NCBI GenBank assembly: GCA_958413095.1
Contig: CATYUF010000012.1
Span: forward strand, 1-35,133
Source: an uncultured Clostridium sp.
GTDB taxonomy: Bacteria > Bacillota > Clostridia > TANB77 > CAG-508
DNA length: 35,133 bases
Reading direction: 5' to 3'
The notes under the pieces are model-generated. The model ran no database searches and was not told the DNA's origin. It saw only the letters and a list, made by a program, of their open reading frames with translations. The position numbers and the translations under genes are program-made. Positions 24,998 through 33,626 of the stretch are shown one piece after another. Position 1 is the stretch's first letter. Each line of letters begins with the position of its first letter.

Positions 24998-26056
24998 TTG
25001 AAAGCTAATTTCTATGTACTAAAACTCAAACGAAGTTTACTACCAATAATCTTTTTACTATTTACTTTTTGTCTCTTAATTTTTTCCAAAAGTAACTTAC
25101 CTGCTATAAAATCTGGTCTTTCTTTGTGGGCTAATTCTGTTGTTCCCTCTTTATTTCCTTTTTTTGTTGCAACAGAACTTCTTATGCATACAAATATAAT
25201 TAATAAATTCGGTAATATTTTAAATAATTTTATGAAACCTTTATTCAATATCAGAGGTGAAGGTGCTTTTGCTTTTATAATGGGAATTATAAGTGGATAT
25301 CCTGTTGGTGCAAAAATCGCCTCAAATTTCAGAAAAAATAATATTTGCACAAAAGAAGAATGTGAAAGATTACTAAGCTTTACAAATAATTCTGGTCCTC
25401 TTTTTATAATAGGAACTGTTGGAATATTACTTTATAGAAATACAACTATTGGAATACTATTATTTATTACTCATATATTAGCATGTATAACAGTTGGTTT
25501 TATATTTAAGTTTTGGAAAAGAAATTCAGTTTCTTCTAAATATGTTTCAAGTACAAATTCTACAGCTACAAAATCCAAAAAAAATTATGCTACTTTTTCT
25601 AATTTAGGAGAAATCTTATCTGAAAGTATAACAAGTAGTATCTCTACCATTTTAATTATTGGAGGATTTGTTGTTATATTTTCTAGTATTATATCAATTC
25701 TTAAATCAAGCCATTTGCTAGAAATGTTAGAACTTATATTTACACCATTATGCAACTTTTTAAATATAGATACTAGCTTTATATCTGGTATTTTTACTGG
25801 GTTATTAGAAATAACTAATGGAATAAATATCATTTCAAATATTGCTTTTAAAAAACTATCTATAAATATTATAATAACTGCATTTTTACTTGGTTTTGGT
25901 GGAATCTCTGTTCTTCTACAAGTATTTAGCATAACTTCCAAAACTGATTTATCAATTAAACCATATATATATGGCAAAATTCTTCATGGCTTATTTGCTG
26001 CTTTATATACTTTTATATTAATGAATACTATTCCTATTTTTTATTTTGATTTATAA
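24998..26056 (+). CDS. ylbJ: sporulation integral membrane protein YlbJ
   Basis: A 352-residue polytopic membrane protein with about eight helices and a nucleoside-recognition (gate) fold. 'SGLSLWANSVVPSLFPFFVATELL', 'GIISGYPVGAKI' near residues 90-101 and 'NNSGPLFIIGTVG' near 128-140 are typical of YlbJ. YlbJ is required for spore cortex formation and is made in the mother cell. The start is TTG at 24998, because AGGAGG lies eight bases before it; the upstream ATG at 24953 has no ribosome-binding site. Divergent from the prepilin/GLUG gene. Confidence 0.9.
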   Translation: MKANFYVLKLKRSLLPIIFLLFTFCLLIFSKSNLPAIKSGLSLWANSVVPSLFPFFVATELLMHTNIINKFGNILNNFMKPLFNIRGEGAFAFIMGIISGYPVGAKIASNFRKNNICTKEECERLLSFTNNSGPLFIIGTVGILLYRNTTIGILLFITHILACITVGFIFKFWKRNSVSSKYVSSTNSTATKSKKNYATFSNLGEILSESITSSISTILIIGGFVVIFSSIISILKSSHLLEMLELIFTPLCNFLNIDTSFISGIFTGLLEITNGINIISNIAFKKLSINIIITAFLLGFGGISVLLQVFSITSKTDLSIKPYIYGKILHGLFAALYTFILMNTIPIFYFDL

Positions 26057-26173
26057 GAATAATTTAATTTATTGCTAATATATTTTAGTTGTATATGGAA
26101 ATAATATAAAAATTATAATAAATGAAAATATCTATTGATTATTATTCATTTATAGAGATAGGAGTTGATAAGT

Positions 26174-26410
26174 TTGGAAAAAGACTATAATAATTTTAAT
26201 CCTAATTACCCTCCATATATGGATTTTGGAATTTCACCTGATATGAACGATATGTATAAAGACCCTATGTTTAATCCAATTATCCAATATGAACAGGCAT
26301 ATACATATTATAAGTATTTATGTATGCAAATGGATTATAAAATTAAATGCAAGGAATATGAAAAGCTCTGTAATAATTCTTCTAGTAGAAGAGAACAAAA
26401 AATTGAATAA
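26174..26410 (+). CDS. 78-residue Tyr/Met/Asn/Pro-rich hypothetical protein
   Basis: A TTG-initiated small protein with GGAG nine bases upstream. An earlier in-frame TTG directly abuts the GGAG and is rejected. The N-terminal half is rich in Asn, Pro, Tyr and Met ('NPNYPPYMDFGISPDMND'), the C-terminal half is helical and charged. Its composition and position after ylbJ suggest a spore-coat-associated protein, but that is inference only. It is followed by a bidirectional terminator. Confidence 0.65.
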   Translation: MEKDYNNFNPNYPPYMDFGISPDMNDMYKDPMFNPIIQYEQAYTYYKYLCMQMDYKIKCKEYEKLCNNSSSRREQKIE

Positions 26411-26415
26411 AAAAA

Positions 26416-26460
26416 TTAATAGACTGCTTACTTATAATTTGTAAACAGTCTATTTTTTTT
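26416..26460. terminator. bidirectional intrinsic terminator
   Basis: A stem aatagactg (26418-26426) / cagtctatt (26446-26454) with further pairing inside, flanked by an A-run on the left and a T-run on the right. It serves the rightward 26174 gene and the leftward uppP gene. Confidence 0.9.
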
Positions 26461-26466
26461 ATACTA

Positions 26467-27312
26467 TTAGCTTAAAACAGCTAGCACAATTATTCCTAAA
26501 ATAATTCTATAATATCCAAATACTTTAAAGTCATGTTTTTTAATATAATTCATCAAGAATTTAATAACAAACATAGATACTATAAATGATACAAACAGTC
26601 CTACTAAAAGAACTATTAATTCTATACTTGTAAATCCTAAACCAAATTTAACTAATTTTAATAAACTTGCTCCTAACATAGTTGGAATTGCTAAGTAAAA
26701 AGTAAATTCTGCTGCATTTTCTCTTGATAGACCTATTAATAATCCACCTATAATTGTTGCTCCTGAGCGTGATGTTCCTGGAAAAATTGCTGCTAATAAT
26801 TGGAATACTCCTATTATTAAAGCATCTTTATATGTAATTTCTGAATTTTTTTCTCTTTTCTTTTTTCCTTTTTTGTTCCAATTTTCAATAATTATAAATG
26901 CTATACCAAATACAATTAATGCTATTGCTATACATGTTGGATTATAAAATAATTTTTCAAAAAATTCATCAAATGCTAACCCTATTATAGCTGCTGGTAC
27001 ACAGGCAACTAAAATTTTTCCCCATAAATCCATTGTGTTTTTATTAAAATGAGATAAAAAACCTGTTGATTTTATTCCTTCTTTTTTATTTTTAGTAATT
27101 GGCCATATTTTTTTCCAGTATATTAATACTACTGCTAAAATAGCTCCAAATTGTATTACAACTTTGAACATTTCCCAAAATTCTGGTGATACTTGTTCAA
27201 ATTTCATAAATTGTTGTAATAATATTAGATGACCAGTACTACTGATTGGTAACCATTCTGTTATTCCTTCTACAACTCCAAATAAAATTGCTTTTAATAT
27301 TTCTATAAACAT
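26467..27312 (-). CDS. uppP: undecaprenyl-diphosphatase UppP (BacA)
   Basis: A 281-residue polytopic membrane enzyme that recycles undecaprenyl pyrophosphate to the monophosphate carrier for cell-wall synthesis; extra copies give bacitracin resistance. The two conserved catalytic blocks are present: 'EGITEWLPISSTGHLILL' near residues 15-32 and 'PGTSRSGATIIGGLL' near 178-192. Length and helix pattern are normal. GAAGGGAG lies before the ATG. Confidence 0.96.
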   Translation of the reverse strand: MFIEILKAILFGVVEGITEWLPISSTGHLILLQQFMKFEQVSPEFWEMFKVVIQFGAILAVVLIYWKKIWPITKNKKEGIKSTGFLSHFNKNTMDLWGKILVACVPAAIIGLAFDEFFEKLFYNPTCIAIALIVFGIAFIIIENWNKKGKKKREKNSEITYKDALIIGVFQLLAAIFPGTSRSGATIIGGLLIGLSRENAAEFTFYLAIPTMLGASLLKLVKFGLGFTSIELIVLLVGLFVSFIVSMFVIKFLMNYIKKHDFKVFGYYRIILGIIVLAVLS

Positions 27313-27382
27313 ATTTTTCTCCCTTCTTATTTTTTTGTTACAAATTACAGTTTAGTAATAAATTATTGTAACATTTCTTTAT

Positions 27383-28256
27383 TTATATATTTAAAACATT
27401 AAATACTATTTCTTTTATATTTTTTGCAACTGTAACTGGTGCAATTTTTCCGAGGTAGTCCTAAAGCTTCAATAAAGTTCATCTTTTCATTTTCCATAAA
27501 GTTTCTATCTATACCAAATGGTTTTGATGCTAAATCAATTATTAATGCATCTTTTCTAATATTTTTTAATTCCTCTTCTTTTAGTATTATTTTTGGTATA
27601 GTGTTAATTATTATATCATATTTTCTTAATATTTCTTTTTTATCTTTAATATTTTCAAAGTTTTTTATTTCATATCCATATGCTTTTCCCCATGCCTCTT
27701 CTATACTATTTGTTGGTATAACTGTTGTTTTTAAACTTAAAGATTGCATTTTATATGATAATATTTTTCCTATTCTTCCAAATCCCATAATTAGACATCT
27801 TGAATTTTGTATTATATTTTTAGTGTTTTCAATAATAATCTTTATTGTTGCTTCTGCTGTTGGTACTGTGTTTAATATTGCAAATTCCTCATTTTTTAGT
27901 ATGTCAAAAAATTTTATATTTTCTTTATCAAATTTTTCTTTAATTTCTTTTGAAATATTACCCGTAAAAATTGTTTTTCCTTTTATTTTATTTATTATTT
28001 CTTCTATTTCTAATTTTTCTTTAGAAAGTGGTGTATTAATATTGTTATCATCTTTTGAAAAAGGTAAAGCTGTAATTATTATTTCTGCTTCATTTATTCC
28101 TTGGTCTAAATTTTCACATTGTATAATTTGTTGGTTAAAATCTTTTTCCAAAAATCCTTTTTCTAAGCCATAAGTATATACTAACATTCTTTCTTTTGCA
28201 AGTATTTTTGCTAATTCAATATTTCTAAAATCTCCTCCAATAAAACAAAATTTCAT
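27383..28256 (-). CDS. dpaA: dipicolinate synthase subunit A, with one CGG +1 shift
   Basis: Subunit A (SpoVFA) of the enzyme that makes dipicolinic acid for the spore core. It has a Rossmann domain 'CLIMGFGRIGKILSYKM' near residues 153-169, and an N-terminal 'MKFCFIGGDFRNIELAKIL'. The straight frame stops at 27399 with an aberrant tail after 'ALGLP'. Skipping the C at 27452 restores 'GKIAPVTVAKNIKEIVFNV' to a TAA at 27383, giving 290 residues (874 nt minus 1 equals 291 codons) and the conserved 'LGLPGKIAPVT' motif. AAAGGA precedes the ATG. dpaB, usually next to it, is absent; uppP follows instead. Confidence 0.88.
27449..27452 (-). other. CGGA +1 recoding site of dpaA
   Basis: The coding strand reads CTA CCT CGG AAA. 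Skipping the C at 27452 gives CCT GGA AAA ATT and the conserved glycine 269 of DpaA. It has the same form as the three sites in the prepilin/GLUG gene. Confidence 0.8.
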
Positions 28257-28463
28257 AAAATATTTTTCCTTTCTTACTTAATTAAAAAGCTTATATTTGT
28301 TATCTCAATATTTTACTCACATAAGCCTTTATACTAATATATTTTATTATCATTATCTTATGAGTATATTGTTTTAGATTTTAGGTTATTTTTACCCCTT
28401 TTAATAAATCAATCTGTTTTATTTACTAGCTAAACTGCAAGTATTCTTATTATTGTATATTTT

Positions 28464-28802
28464 TCACCTCGCCTTTTGCACAATATCAATAATATCAGAA
28501 ATATATTCTCCTATAATTGGTATATTTAAAGTTACAATTTTCTGTAAAATTATAATTAAAATAGCTGTTATAATTGTAACTCCTATTCCTATCCCTACAC
28601 CTCTTGCTATTCCTGCTAAAAAATTTCTTTTTATGATTTCTTTTTTATTGCCTAAAATATAACTCCAATCTTCTATGTTGCTCTTTTGAAATATGTTAAT
28701 TAAATTGTCTATTGAATTTTGTAATCTTTCCTTTTGTTTCTTTTTTATCTTCTTCCTAGATATTCTTAAGTTATTATATATTTTTTTACAAATATTAAAC
28801 AT
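28464..28802 (-). CDS. DUF5665 domain membrane protein
   Basis: A 112-residue protein with a basic, helical N-terminal half and one C-terminal membrane helix (near residues 76-97). 'RNFLAGIARGVGIGIGVTII' is the family hallmark. Function unknown. AAGGTGG precedes the ATG at 28802, but this ribosome-binding site lies inside the hairpin at 28803-28836, so translation or read-through may be limited. It is downstream of the UPF0182 gene. Confidence 0.85.
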   Translation of the reverse strand: MFNICKKIYNNLRISRKKIKKKQKERLQNSIDNLINIFQKSNIEDWSYILGNKKEIIKRNFLAGIARGVGIGIGVTIITAILIIILQKIVTLNIPIIGEYISDIIDIVQKAR

Positions 28803-28836
28803 AAAAAATCCACCTTTTTATTATAGTGGATTTTTT
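28803..28836 (-). terminator. terminator of the ftsY-UPF0182 operon overlapping a Shine-Dalgarno
   Basis: An 11-bp stem (aaaaaatccac 28803-28813 / gtggatttttt 28826-28836) with a 12-base loop. On the minus strand the distal arm GTGGATTTTTT ends in a T-run, 18 bases past the UPF0182 stop. The same arm carries part of the ribosome-binding site of the DUF5665 gene. Confidence 0.75.
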
Positions 28837-28854
28837 AATTTTTTTTATTCATTT

Positions 28855-31752
28855 TTATTCTAATACATTACTACTATTAGTGTTATTAATATTAATTTTT
28901 GTGTTATTTTCTTTTTGATTATTTTCATTCATTGTATTTTCATTTAATGTATTTGTGTTTTGATTTTTTTGACTGCTTTTCATTTTATCTAAAGATTCTA
29001 TTAAAGATTGTAATTTTTGTATGTCTTTCCCCATCATTTCCCAATCATTATTATTATTAGATTCAGTTAAATTTTTATTTGCCTTTATTATAGAATCAAT
29101 TAATCCTTCAATATCTTCTGTATTTTCTACTTCTATATCAACTGCATATTTTGATAATAAATTTTGCAATGCTTCTTGTAATGAATTTCCTATTGCTACT
29201 TTATTTCCAGAAGCAACTATTACTTTTTTCAATACTGGTGGAGCTGATTCATTTAGCATTGTTTGATATATTGGTTCTACATATAATAAAGTATTTTCTA
29301 TTGGTACTATTATCATATTTTTTGTAATCTTTGTTCCCGTTGTTTCTAAAGACTGTAATTCTGCTGATATTGATTCATCTTCTTTTATTTGTTTATCTAG
29401 TTGCATTGGACCAACAATATTACTATCTGCTGAAAATTTATATAATTTCAATTTATTATTTGAACCATCTGTACTTCCTACTAAATATGAAATTATATTT
29501 TGTTTTTCATTTGGTGTATACATTTGTATTAAGCCTAATTCATTTTTATTGCCAATTTTAACCATTGTATAATATGGTTCTAAATATGTACCTGTTGATT
29601 TTGTTGAATTTACTGTATTATATTTTACAGTATCCCATAAGTCATCTCCTCTATATAATACTTCTGGTTTTACATTATGATAAACTTCTAAGATTTGTGA
29701 TTGTATTTTATATAATAGCTCTGGATATACAAAATGTTTTGTAATGTCTTCTGGTATTTCTTCATCTAAATCTTCAAATAAACTACCATATATATGATTA
29801 TATGCCATTGCTATTGGGTCTGTTCTGTCTGTTATATAAAATTTCATTGTTCCATCATATGCATCTATTATTACTTTTATTGAATTTCTTATATAATTTA
29901 TATCTCTAGTTTTTCCTTCATGTTGTAAGTCTGTATATTGAGAATATGGGTAACTACTTGAAATTGTATATGCATCTAATACCCAATATATTTTTCCATC
30001 ATCACTTATAACTGTATATGGATTTTCATCATACATTAAATATGGTAATGCTTTTTTAGCTCTTTGAATTATATTTCTATTTATTAAAATCTTACTTTCA
30101 TTAGTTATTTCACTAGAAAAAGCTAAATTTATATCGTTCTTGTAAATTCCTAATACCAATCTATCTAAAAAATTTAGTTGTAGCCCTGCTTGACCATTAT
30201 ATGTGGATGTTTTATCATTTCCAAATTCATCTGTATAATCGTATTCTTGTTTGTTTTTAGTATTTGTTGCTATTATTCCTTCATTTCCTGTATTAAAATA
30301 TGTACGAGGTTCTTCAATATTTACCTTTTCGTCTTTACCTGATACATCTTTTTGTATGTATTTTACATTTCCACTTTCTGTTGTTTCTGATGCAGATGTT
30401 AGTATTTCTCCCATACCATGTGTATATTCATATGTTTTATTACTGTATGTTCTTCCTGTATTAGATATTTCTCTAGGTGACACATATACTAATTCTTCTT
30501 TATCACCAACTTTATATTTTGCTAAGTTTGCATCTCTATATGTAAAATATCCTGTATTTGTTTGATTATTCTTTAATGTTGATAACACTGCCTCTTTACT
30601 TACTATTGGTATATTATTTAATGTAAATTGGTTTTCATTTATTTCTTTTTCTGTTATAGTTCCTGAATATTCAAGATTTTCCTCTTCTATATTTAAGTTA
30701 TACGCATTTTTTGTATTTTCTATATTCTCAGCTAGATATTTCTTTTCTTTGTCTAATTCATTTGTTCTTACAAATATTAAATCAAATCCAACCATTACTA
30801 CAAAAAGCGCTACTAAATATATTGGTATAACTGCTAAATTTTTTAATATTTTTGCTGTATTTCTTTGTTTGAAATATTTTAAAGCTCTATATGCAAAAAT
30901 TATTATAACAAATGCAAAAATCACATATCCCCATAGTTTTATAGTCGATTCTGTTATTCCTGCTCCAGTTATTTCAATTTCTCTATCTACTGTTAAAATT
31001 TTTCCTAACATTAAATTTTGTGAATTTAAAACTGTAATTATTGCTACTGCTATTATTATTAATAAAGCATTTCTTGTAAGTTTTTTCATAAATAAACTTT
31101 CTTTTAGCATATTAGGGTCTACACCATCAAAATATCTATTAAATACAATTATATAATATACTGCCATATATACTGTTAATCCTACACCAATACCTAAGAA
31201 ATAATATACTAGCATTTCAATTACTGGCTTTTGAAATATGTAATATGCAATATCTAAATTAAAAATTGGGTCTGTTAATCCAAAACTTGTATTTGCTAAT
31301 GCAAGCATTATTTTTTGCATCATAACTCCAGACATAACTGCACTTACAATTAGTGATATTACTAGAGCTAATGATTTATTAAGTATTTTGGGCATTGGCT
31401 TTTTTTCTTTTTCAAAAAATGGTTTTAACCCCTTCTTAATTCCCCTATTTGTAAAGTAAATTGCAAAGAATAATAATATAAAGTTAATTCCCATTATGCT
31501 ATATCTGTATATTAGGTTTGTATTAAAAACTTCTACATATTTTTGTCCTAATTCTTGATATTCTAAATAACTTCCTCTTACTTGAATATAACTTACCATT
31601 GCAAACAATACAATGAATATTATTACAGCTATCATTCTAATTTTACTTTTCTTACTTTTTTCTTTAGTTGTTGTAGAACTTTGTTTACTTTCTTGTTTTT
31701 GATTATTTGCTTTTGTATTATCTATGTTTTCATTTATTTCTTTTTGGCTCAC
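28855..31752 (-). CDS. UPF0182 family large membrane protein
   Basis: A 965-residue protein of the UPF0182 (COG1615) family. About seven membrane helices occupy residues 37-330. A large extracellular region follows, with the family core 'PYLMYDENPYTVISDDGKIYWVLDAYT' near 570-597 and 'EGLIDSIIKANKNLTE' near the end. The C-terminus is Asn-rich. Function is unknown for the whole family. The start is GTG at 31752 with AAGGAGG nine bases upstream. It begins 17 bases after ftsY, so the two share a transcript. Confidence 0.92.
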   Translation of the reverse strand: MSQKEINENIDNTKANNQKQESKQSSTTTKEKSKKSKIRMIAVIIFIVLFAMVSYIQVRGSYLEYQELGQKYVEVFNTNLIYRYSIMGINFILLFFAIYFTNRGIKKGLKPFFEKEKKPMPKILNKSLALVISLIVSAVMSGVMMQKIMLALANTSFGLTDPIFNLDIAYYIFQKPVIEMLVYYFLGIGVGLTVYMAVYYIIVFNRYFDGVDPNMLKESLFMKKLTRNALLIIIAVAIITVLNSQNLMLGKILTVDREIEITGAGITESTIKLWGYVIFAFVIIIFAYRALKYFKQRNTAKILKNLAVIPIYLVALFVVMVGFDLIFVRTNELDKEKKYLAENIENTKNAYNLNIEEENLEYSGTITEKEINENQFTLNNIPIVSKEAVLSTLKNNQTNTGYFTYRDANLAKYKVGDKEELVYVSPREISNTGRTYSNKTYEYTHGMGEILTSASETTESGNVKYIQKDVSGKDEKVNIEEPRTYFNTGNEGIIATNTKNKQEYDYTDEFGNDKTSTYNGQAGLQLNFLDRLVLGIYKNDINLAFSSEITNESKILINRNIIQRAKKALPYLMYDENPYTVISDDGKIYWVLDAYTISSSYPYSQYTDLQHEGKTRDINYIRNSIKVIIDAYDGTMKFYITDRTDPIAMAYNHIYGSLFEDLDEEIPEDITKHFVYPELLYKIQSQILEVYHNVKPEVLYRGDDLWDTVKYNTVNSTKSTGTYLEPYYTMVKIGNKNELGLIQMYTPNEKQNIISYLVGSTDGSNNKLKLYKFSADSNIVGPMQLDKQIKEDESISAELQSLETTGTKITKNMIIVPIENTLLYVEPIYQTMLNESAPPVLKKVIVASGNKVAIGNSLQEALQNLLSKYAVDIEVENTEDIEGLIDSIIKANKNLTESNNNNDWEMMGKDIQKLQSLIESLDKMKSSQKNQNTNTLNENTMNENNQKENNTKININNTNSSNVLE

Positions 31753-31769
31753 AAAAACTTCCTCCTTAT

Positions 31770-32675
31770 CTATATAATTGCTTTTACAAATTCTTCTGAA
31801 TTAAAGATTTCCATATCATCAATTTGTTCTCCAACTCCTATGAATTTAACAGGAATTTTATTTTCTTCTACAATCCCTATAACTACTCCACCTTTAGCTG
31901 TCCCATCTAATTTTGTAAGAACTAATCCTGTTATATCAGCCTCTTCTTTAAAGGCTTTTACTTGTGAAATAGCATTTTGTCCTGTTGTTCCATCTATTAC
32001 TAATAACACTTCTTTATCAGCTTCTGGCATTTCTTTATTTATTACTTTTTGAATTTTATTTAATTCATCCATTAGATATTTCTTATTATGCAATCTTCCT
32101 GCTGTATCAACAATTAATACATCTGCATTTTTTTCTCTAGTTATTTTTAATGCATCATAAACTACTGAAGCTGGGTCTACTCCTTCATCTCTTTTTACAA
32201 TATCAGCACCAGACCTCTTTGCCCATATCTCTAATTGTTCAACTGCTGCTGCTCTAAATGTATCTGCTGCTGCAACTACAACTTTTTTACCATCTCTTGA
32301 TAATCTACTTGCAATTTTTCCTATTGATGTTGTTTTTCCAACTCCATTTACTCCTATAACTAAAATTACTGATGGTTTGGTATTTAAATGCAAGTTAATA
32401 TCTGTAACATCTAATATTTTTTGCATTTCTTCTCTTAAAGCTTGTTTTACTTCTGTTTCATCTTGTATTTTTTCTTTTTTTATTCTTTCTCTTAAATTTC
32501 CTATAATTTTTATTGATGTATCCATTCCTATATCTGACATTATTAGTATTTCTTCTAATTCGTCTAAAAATTCTTCATCTACTTTTCTAAAATTGCTAAA
32601 TACATTATTTATTTTCTCGTCAAATGATTTTTTTGTTTTATTTAAACCATTTTTTAATTTATCGAAAAATCCCAT
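31770..32675 (-). CDS. ftsY: signal recognition particle receptor FtsY
   Basis: A 301-residue SRP GTPase that docks ribosome-SRP complexes at the membrane. The acidic A-domain is nearly absent, and the protein is mostly the NG domain. G1 'GVNGVGKTT' is at residues 108-116, 'AAADTFRAAAVEQL' at 135-148, 'DTAGRLHNK' at 190-198 and 'TKLDGTAKGG' at 254-263. AAAGGAAAG precedes the ATG at 32675. It is the first gene of the ftsY-UPF0182 operon. In many Firmicutes it adjoins smc or ffh; neither is present here. Confidence 0.96.
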   Translation of the reverse strand: MGFFDKLKNGLNKTKKSFDEKINNVFSNFRKVDEEFLDELEEILIMSDIGMDTSIKIIGNLRERIKKEKIQDETEVKQALREEMQKILDVTDINLHLNTKPSVILVIGVNGVGKTTSIGKIASRLSRDGKKVVVAAADTFRAAAVEQLEIWAKRSGADIVKRDEGVDPASVVYDALKITREKNADVLIVDTAGRLHNKKYLMDELNKIQKVINKEMPEADKEVLLVIDGTTGQNAISQVKAFKEEADITGLVLTKLDGTAKGGVVIGIVEENKIPVKFIGVGEQIDDMEIFNSEEFVKAII

Positions 32676-32714
32676 TTTCTTTCTTTCCTTTCAATGTAAA
32701 ATTTAACACTATAC

Positions 32715-32743
32715 ATTTTAACACATATTTTTGATTTTTTCCA
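32715..32743 (-). promoter_or_regulatory. probable sigma-A promoter of ftsY
   Basis: An extended -10 TGTTAAAAT (core 32715-32720) and a weak -35 TGGAAA (32738-32743) with a 17-base spacer, 40 bases upstream of the ATG. Confidence 0.5.
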
Positions 32744-32790
32744 TATTTTTGGGGATTTTTATTAATATATGCAATAATAATGCACTTACC

Positions 32791-32825
32791 AAAAAAATGA
32801 AAACTAAATTTAGTTTTCATTTTTT
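32791..32825. terminator. intrinsic terminator of rdgB
   Basis: A near-perfect palindrome centred at 32808/32809 (ATGAAAACTAAA / TTTAGTTTTCAT), flanked by an A-run and a T-run, about 85 bases past the rdgB stop. The symmetry would let it work in both directions. Confidence 0.8.
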
Positions 32826-32908
32826 CTACTTTTTTAATACCCTTTTTCTTTTAGGTTATTTAAAATACTTCTCTTTCTAATAAACATTCTATATTTATAT
32901 CACTTATT

Positions 32909-33511
32909 TTACTTATTAAACTCTAAAAAATCTTTTGCTACTTTTTCAAGTGCCTTTCCTCTTGGACTTATTTTTTCTTTTTCTTCTATTGTTCTCTCTG
33001 CTAAAGTTTTCCCTTCATATTCGAATATACTATCAAATCCAAATCCATTTGTTCCTCTTGGATATACAACAGTTCCATCAAGAGTATATGTATATGAAAT
33101 TTCTTTTCCTTCACAATCAATTACAGCAATTACCGCTAAAAATTTTGCTTCTGCTTTTTCTCCTACTTTGTTTACAATATGTTTCCAAAATTCTTTTTCA
33201 TCACAATTATTTTCAGATGTCCAACTAAGCATTTGTCTTTTTGTATAAACTCCTAATTTATCTTCACCTAATAGTGGTATAGTAATTCCAGAATCATCAG
33301 CAATGATAATGTCTCCTTTTTTTATATTGTTTTTTATAAAATTATATAATGCTTTTGCTTTTATAATAGAATTTTCTTTAAATGTTTTTCCGTTTTCTTC
33401 TGGTTCTTGAAATTCTTTTAATGAATTTGGCATTATGATTTCTGCATTTGAAAAGAATTTTTTTATTTCTTCAATTTTTCCTTTATTGTTTGATGCTAAA
33501 TAGATTTTCAT
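32909..33511 (-). CDS. rdgB: XTP/dITP diphosphatase RdgB (HAM1 family)
   Basis: A 200-residue house-cleaning pyrophosphatase that removes dITP and XTP from the nucleotide pool. 'IYLASNNKGKIEEIKKFF' at the N-terminus, 'TFKENSIIKAKALYNF' near 43-58, 'DIIIADDSGITIPLLG' near 66-81 and 'GTNGFGFDSIFEYEGKT' near 154-170 are the family motifs. The frame is open for 14 codons upstream, into the tRNA-Thr gene, but AAAGGAG selects the ATG at 33511. It lies 33 bases downstream of tRNA-Thr. Confidence 0.95.
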   Translation of the reverse strand: MKIYLASNNKGKIEEIKKFFSNAEIIMPNSLKEFQEPEENGKTFKENSIIKAKALYNFIKNNIKKGDIIIADDSGITIPLLGEDKLGVYTKRQMLSWTSENNCDEKEFWKHIVNKVGEKAEAKFLAVIAVIDCEGKEISYTYTLDGTVVYPRGTNGFGFDSIFEYEGKTLAERTIEEKEKISPRGKALEKVAKDFLEFNK

Positions 33512-33544
33512 AAACTTTTCTCCTTTGCAAAAGATTTTACTTAT

Positions 33545-33620
33545 TGGAGCCAATAAGCAGAATCGAACTGCTGACCTACGGGTTACGAATCCGTTGCTCT
33601 ACCAACTGAGCTATATTGGC
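33545..33620 (-). tRNA. tRNA-Thr (CGT)
   Basis: A 76-nt cloverleaf with acceptor GCCAATA / TATTGGC, discriminator T and an encoded CCA. The anticodon loop TTCGTAA gives CGT (Thr ACG). The anticodon stem ACGGA / CCCGT has an A-C mismatch at 31-39 where a T39 would pair. No separate promoter is evident, so it may be processed from a transcript entering from the gene at 33661 or from a start near the hairpin. Confidence 0.92.
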
Positions 33621-33626
33621 ATATAT

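Noticed and set aside
23516..27452. Random sequencing error as the cause of the frameshifts
   Set aside because: Random indels would more likely fall in homopolymers and vary in base and context. All four here are a C before GGA in a non-homopolymer context. A systematic error tied to a DNA modification cannot be excluded without the reads.
28354..28362. Sigma-K -10 box (CATAAGATA) upstream of dpaA
   Set aside because: The -10 pattern fits CATAnnnTA, but no AC -35 element is at proper spacing.
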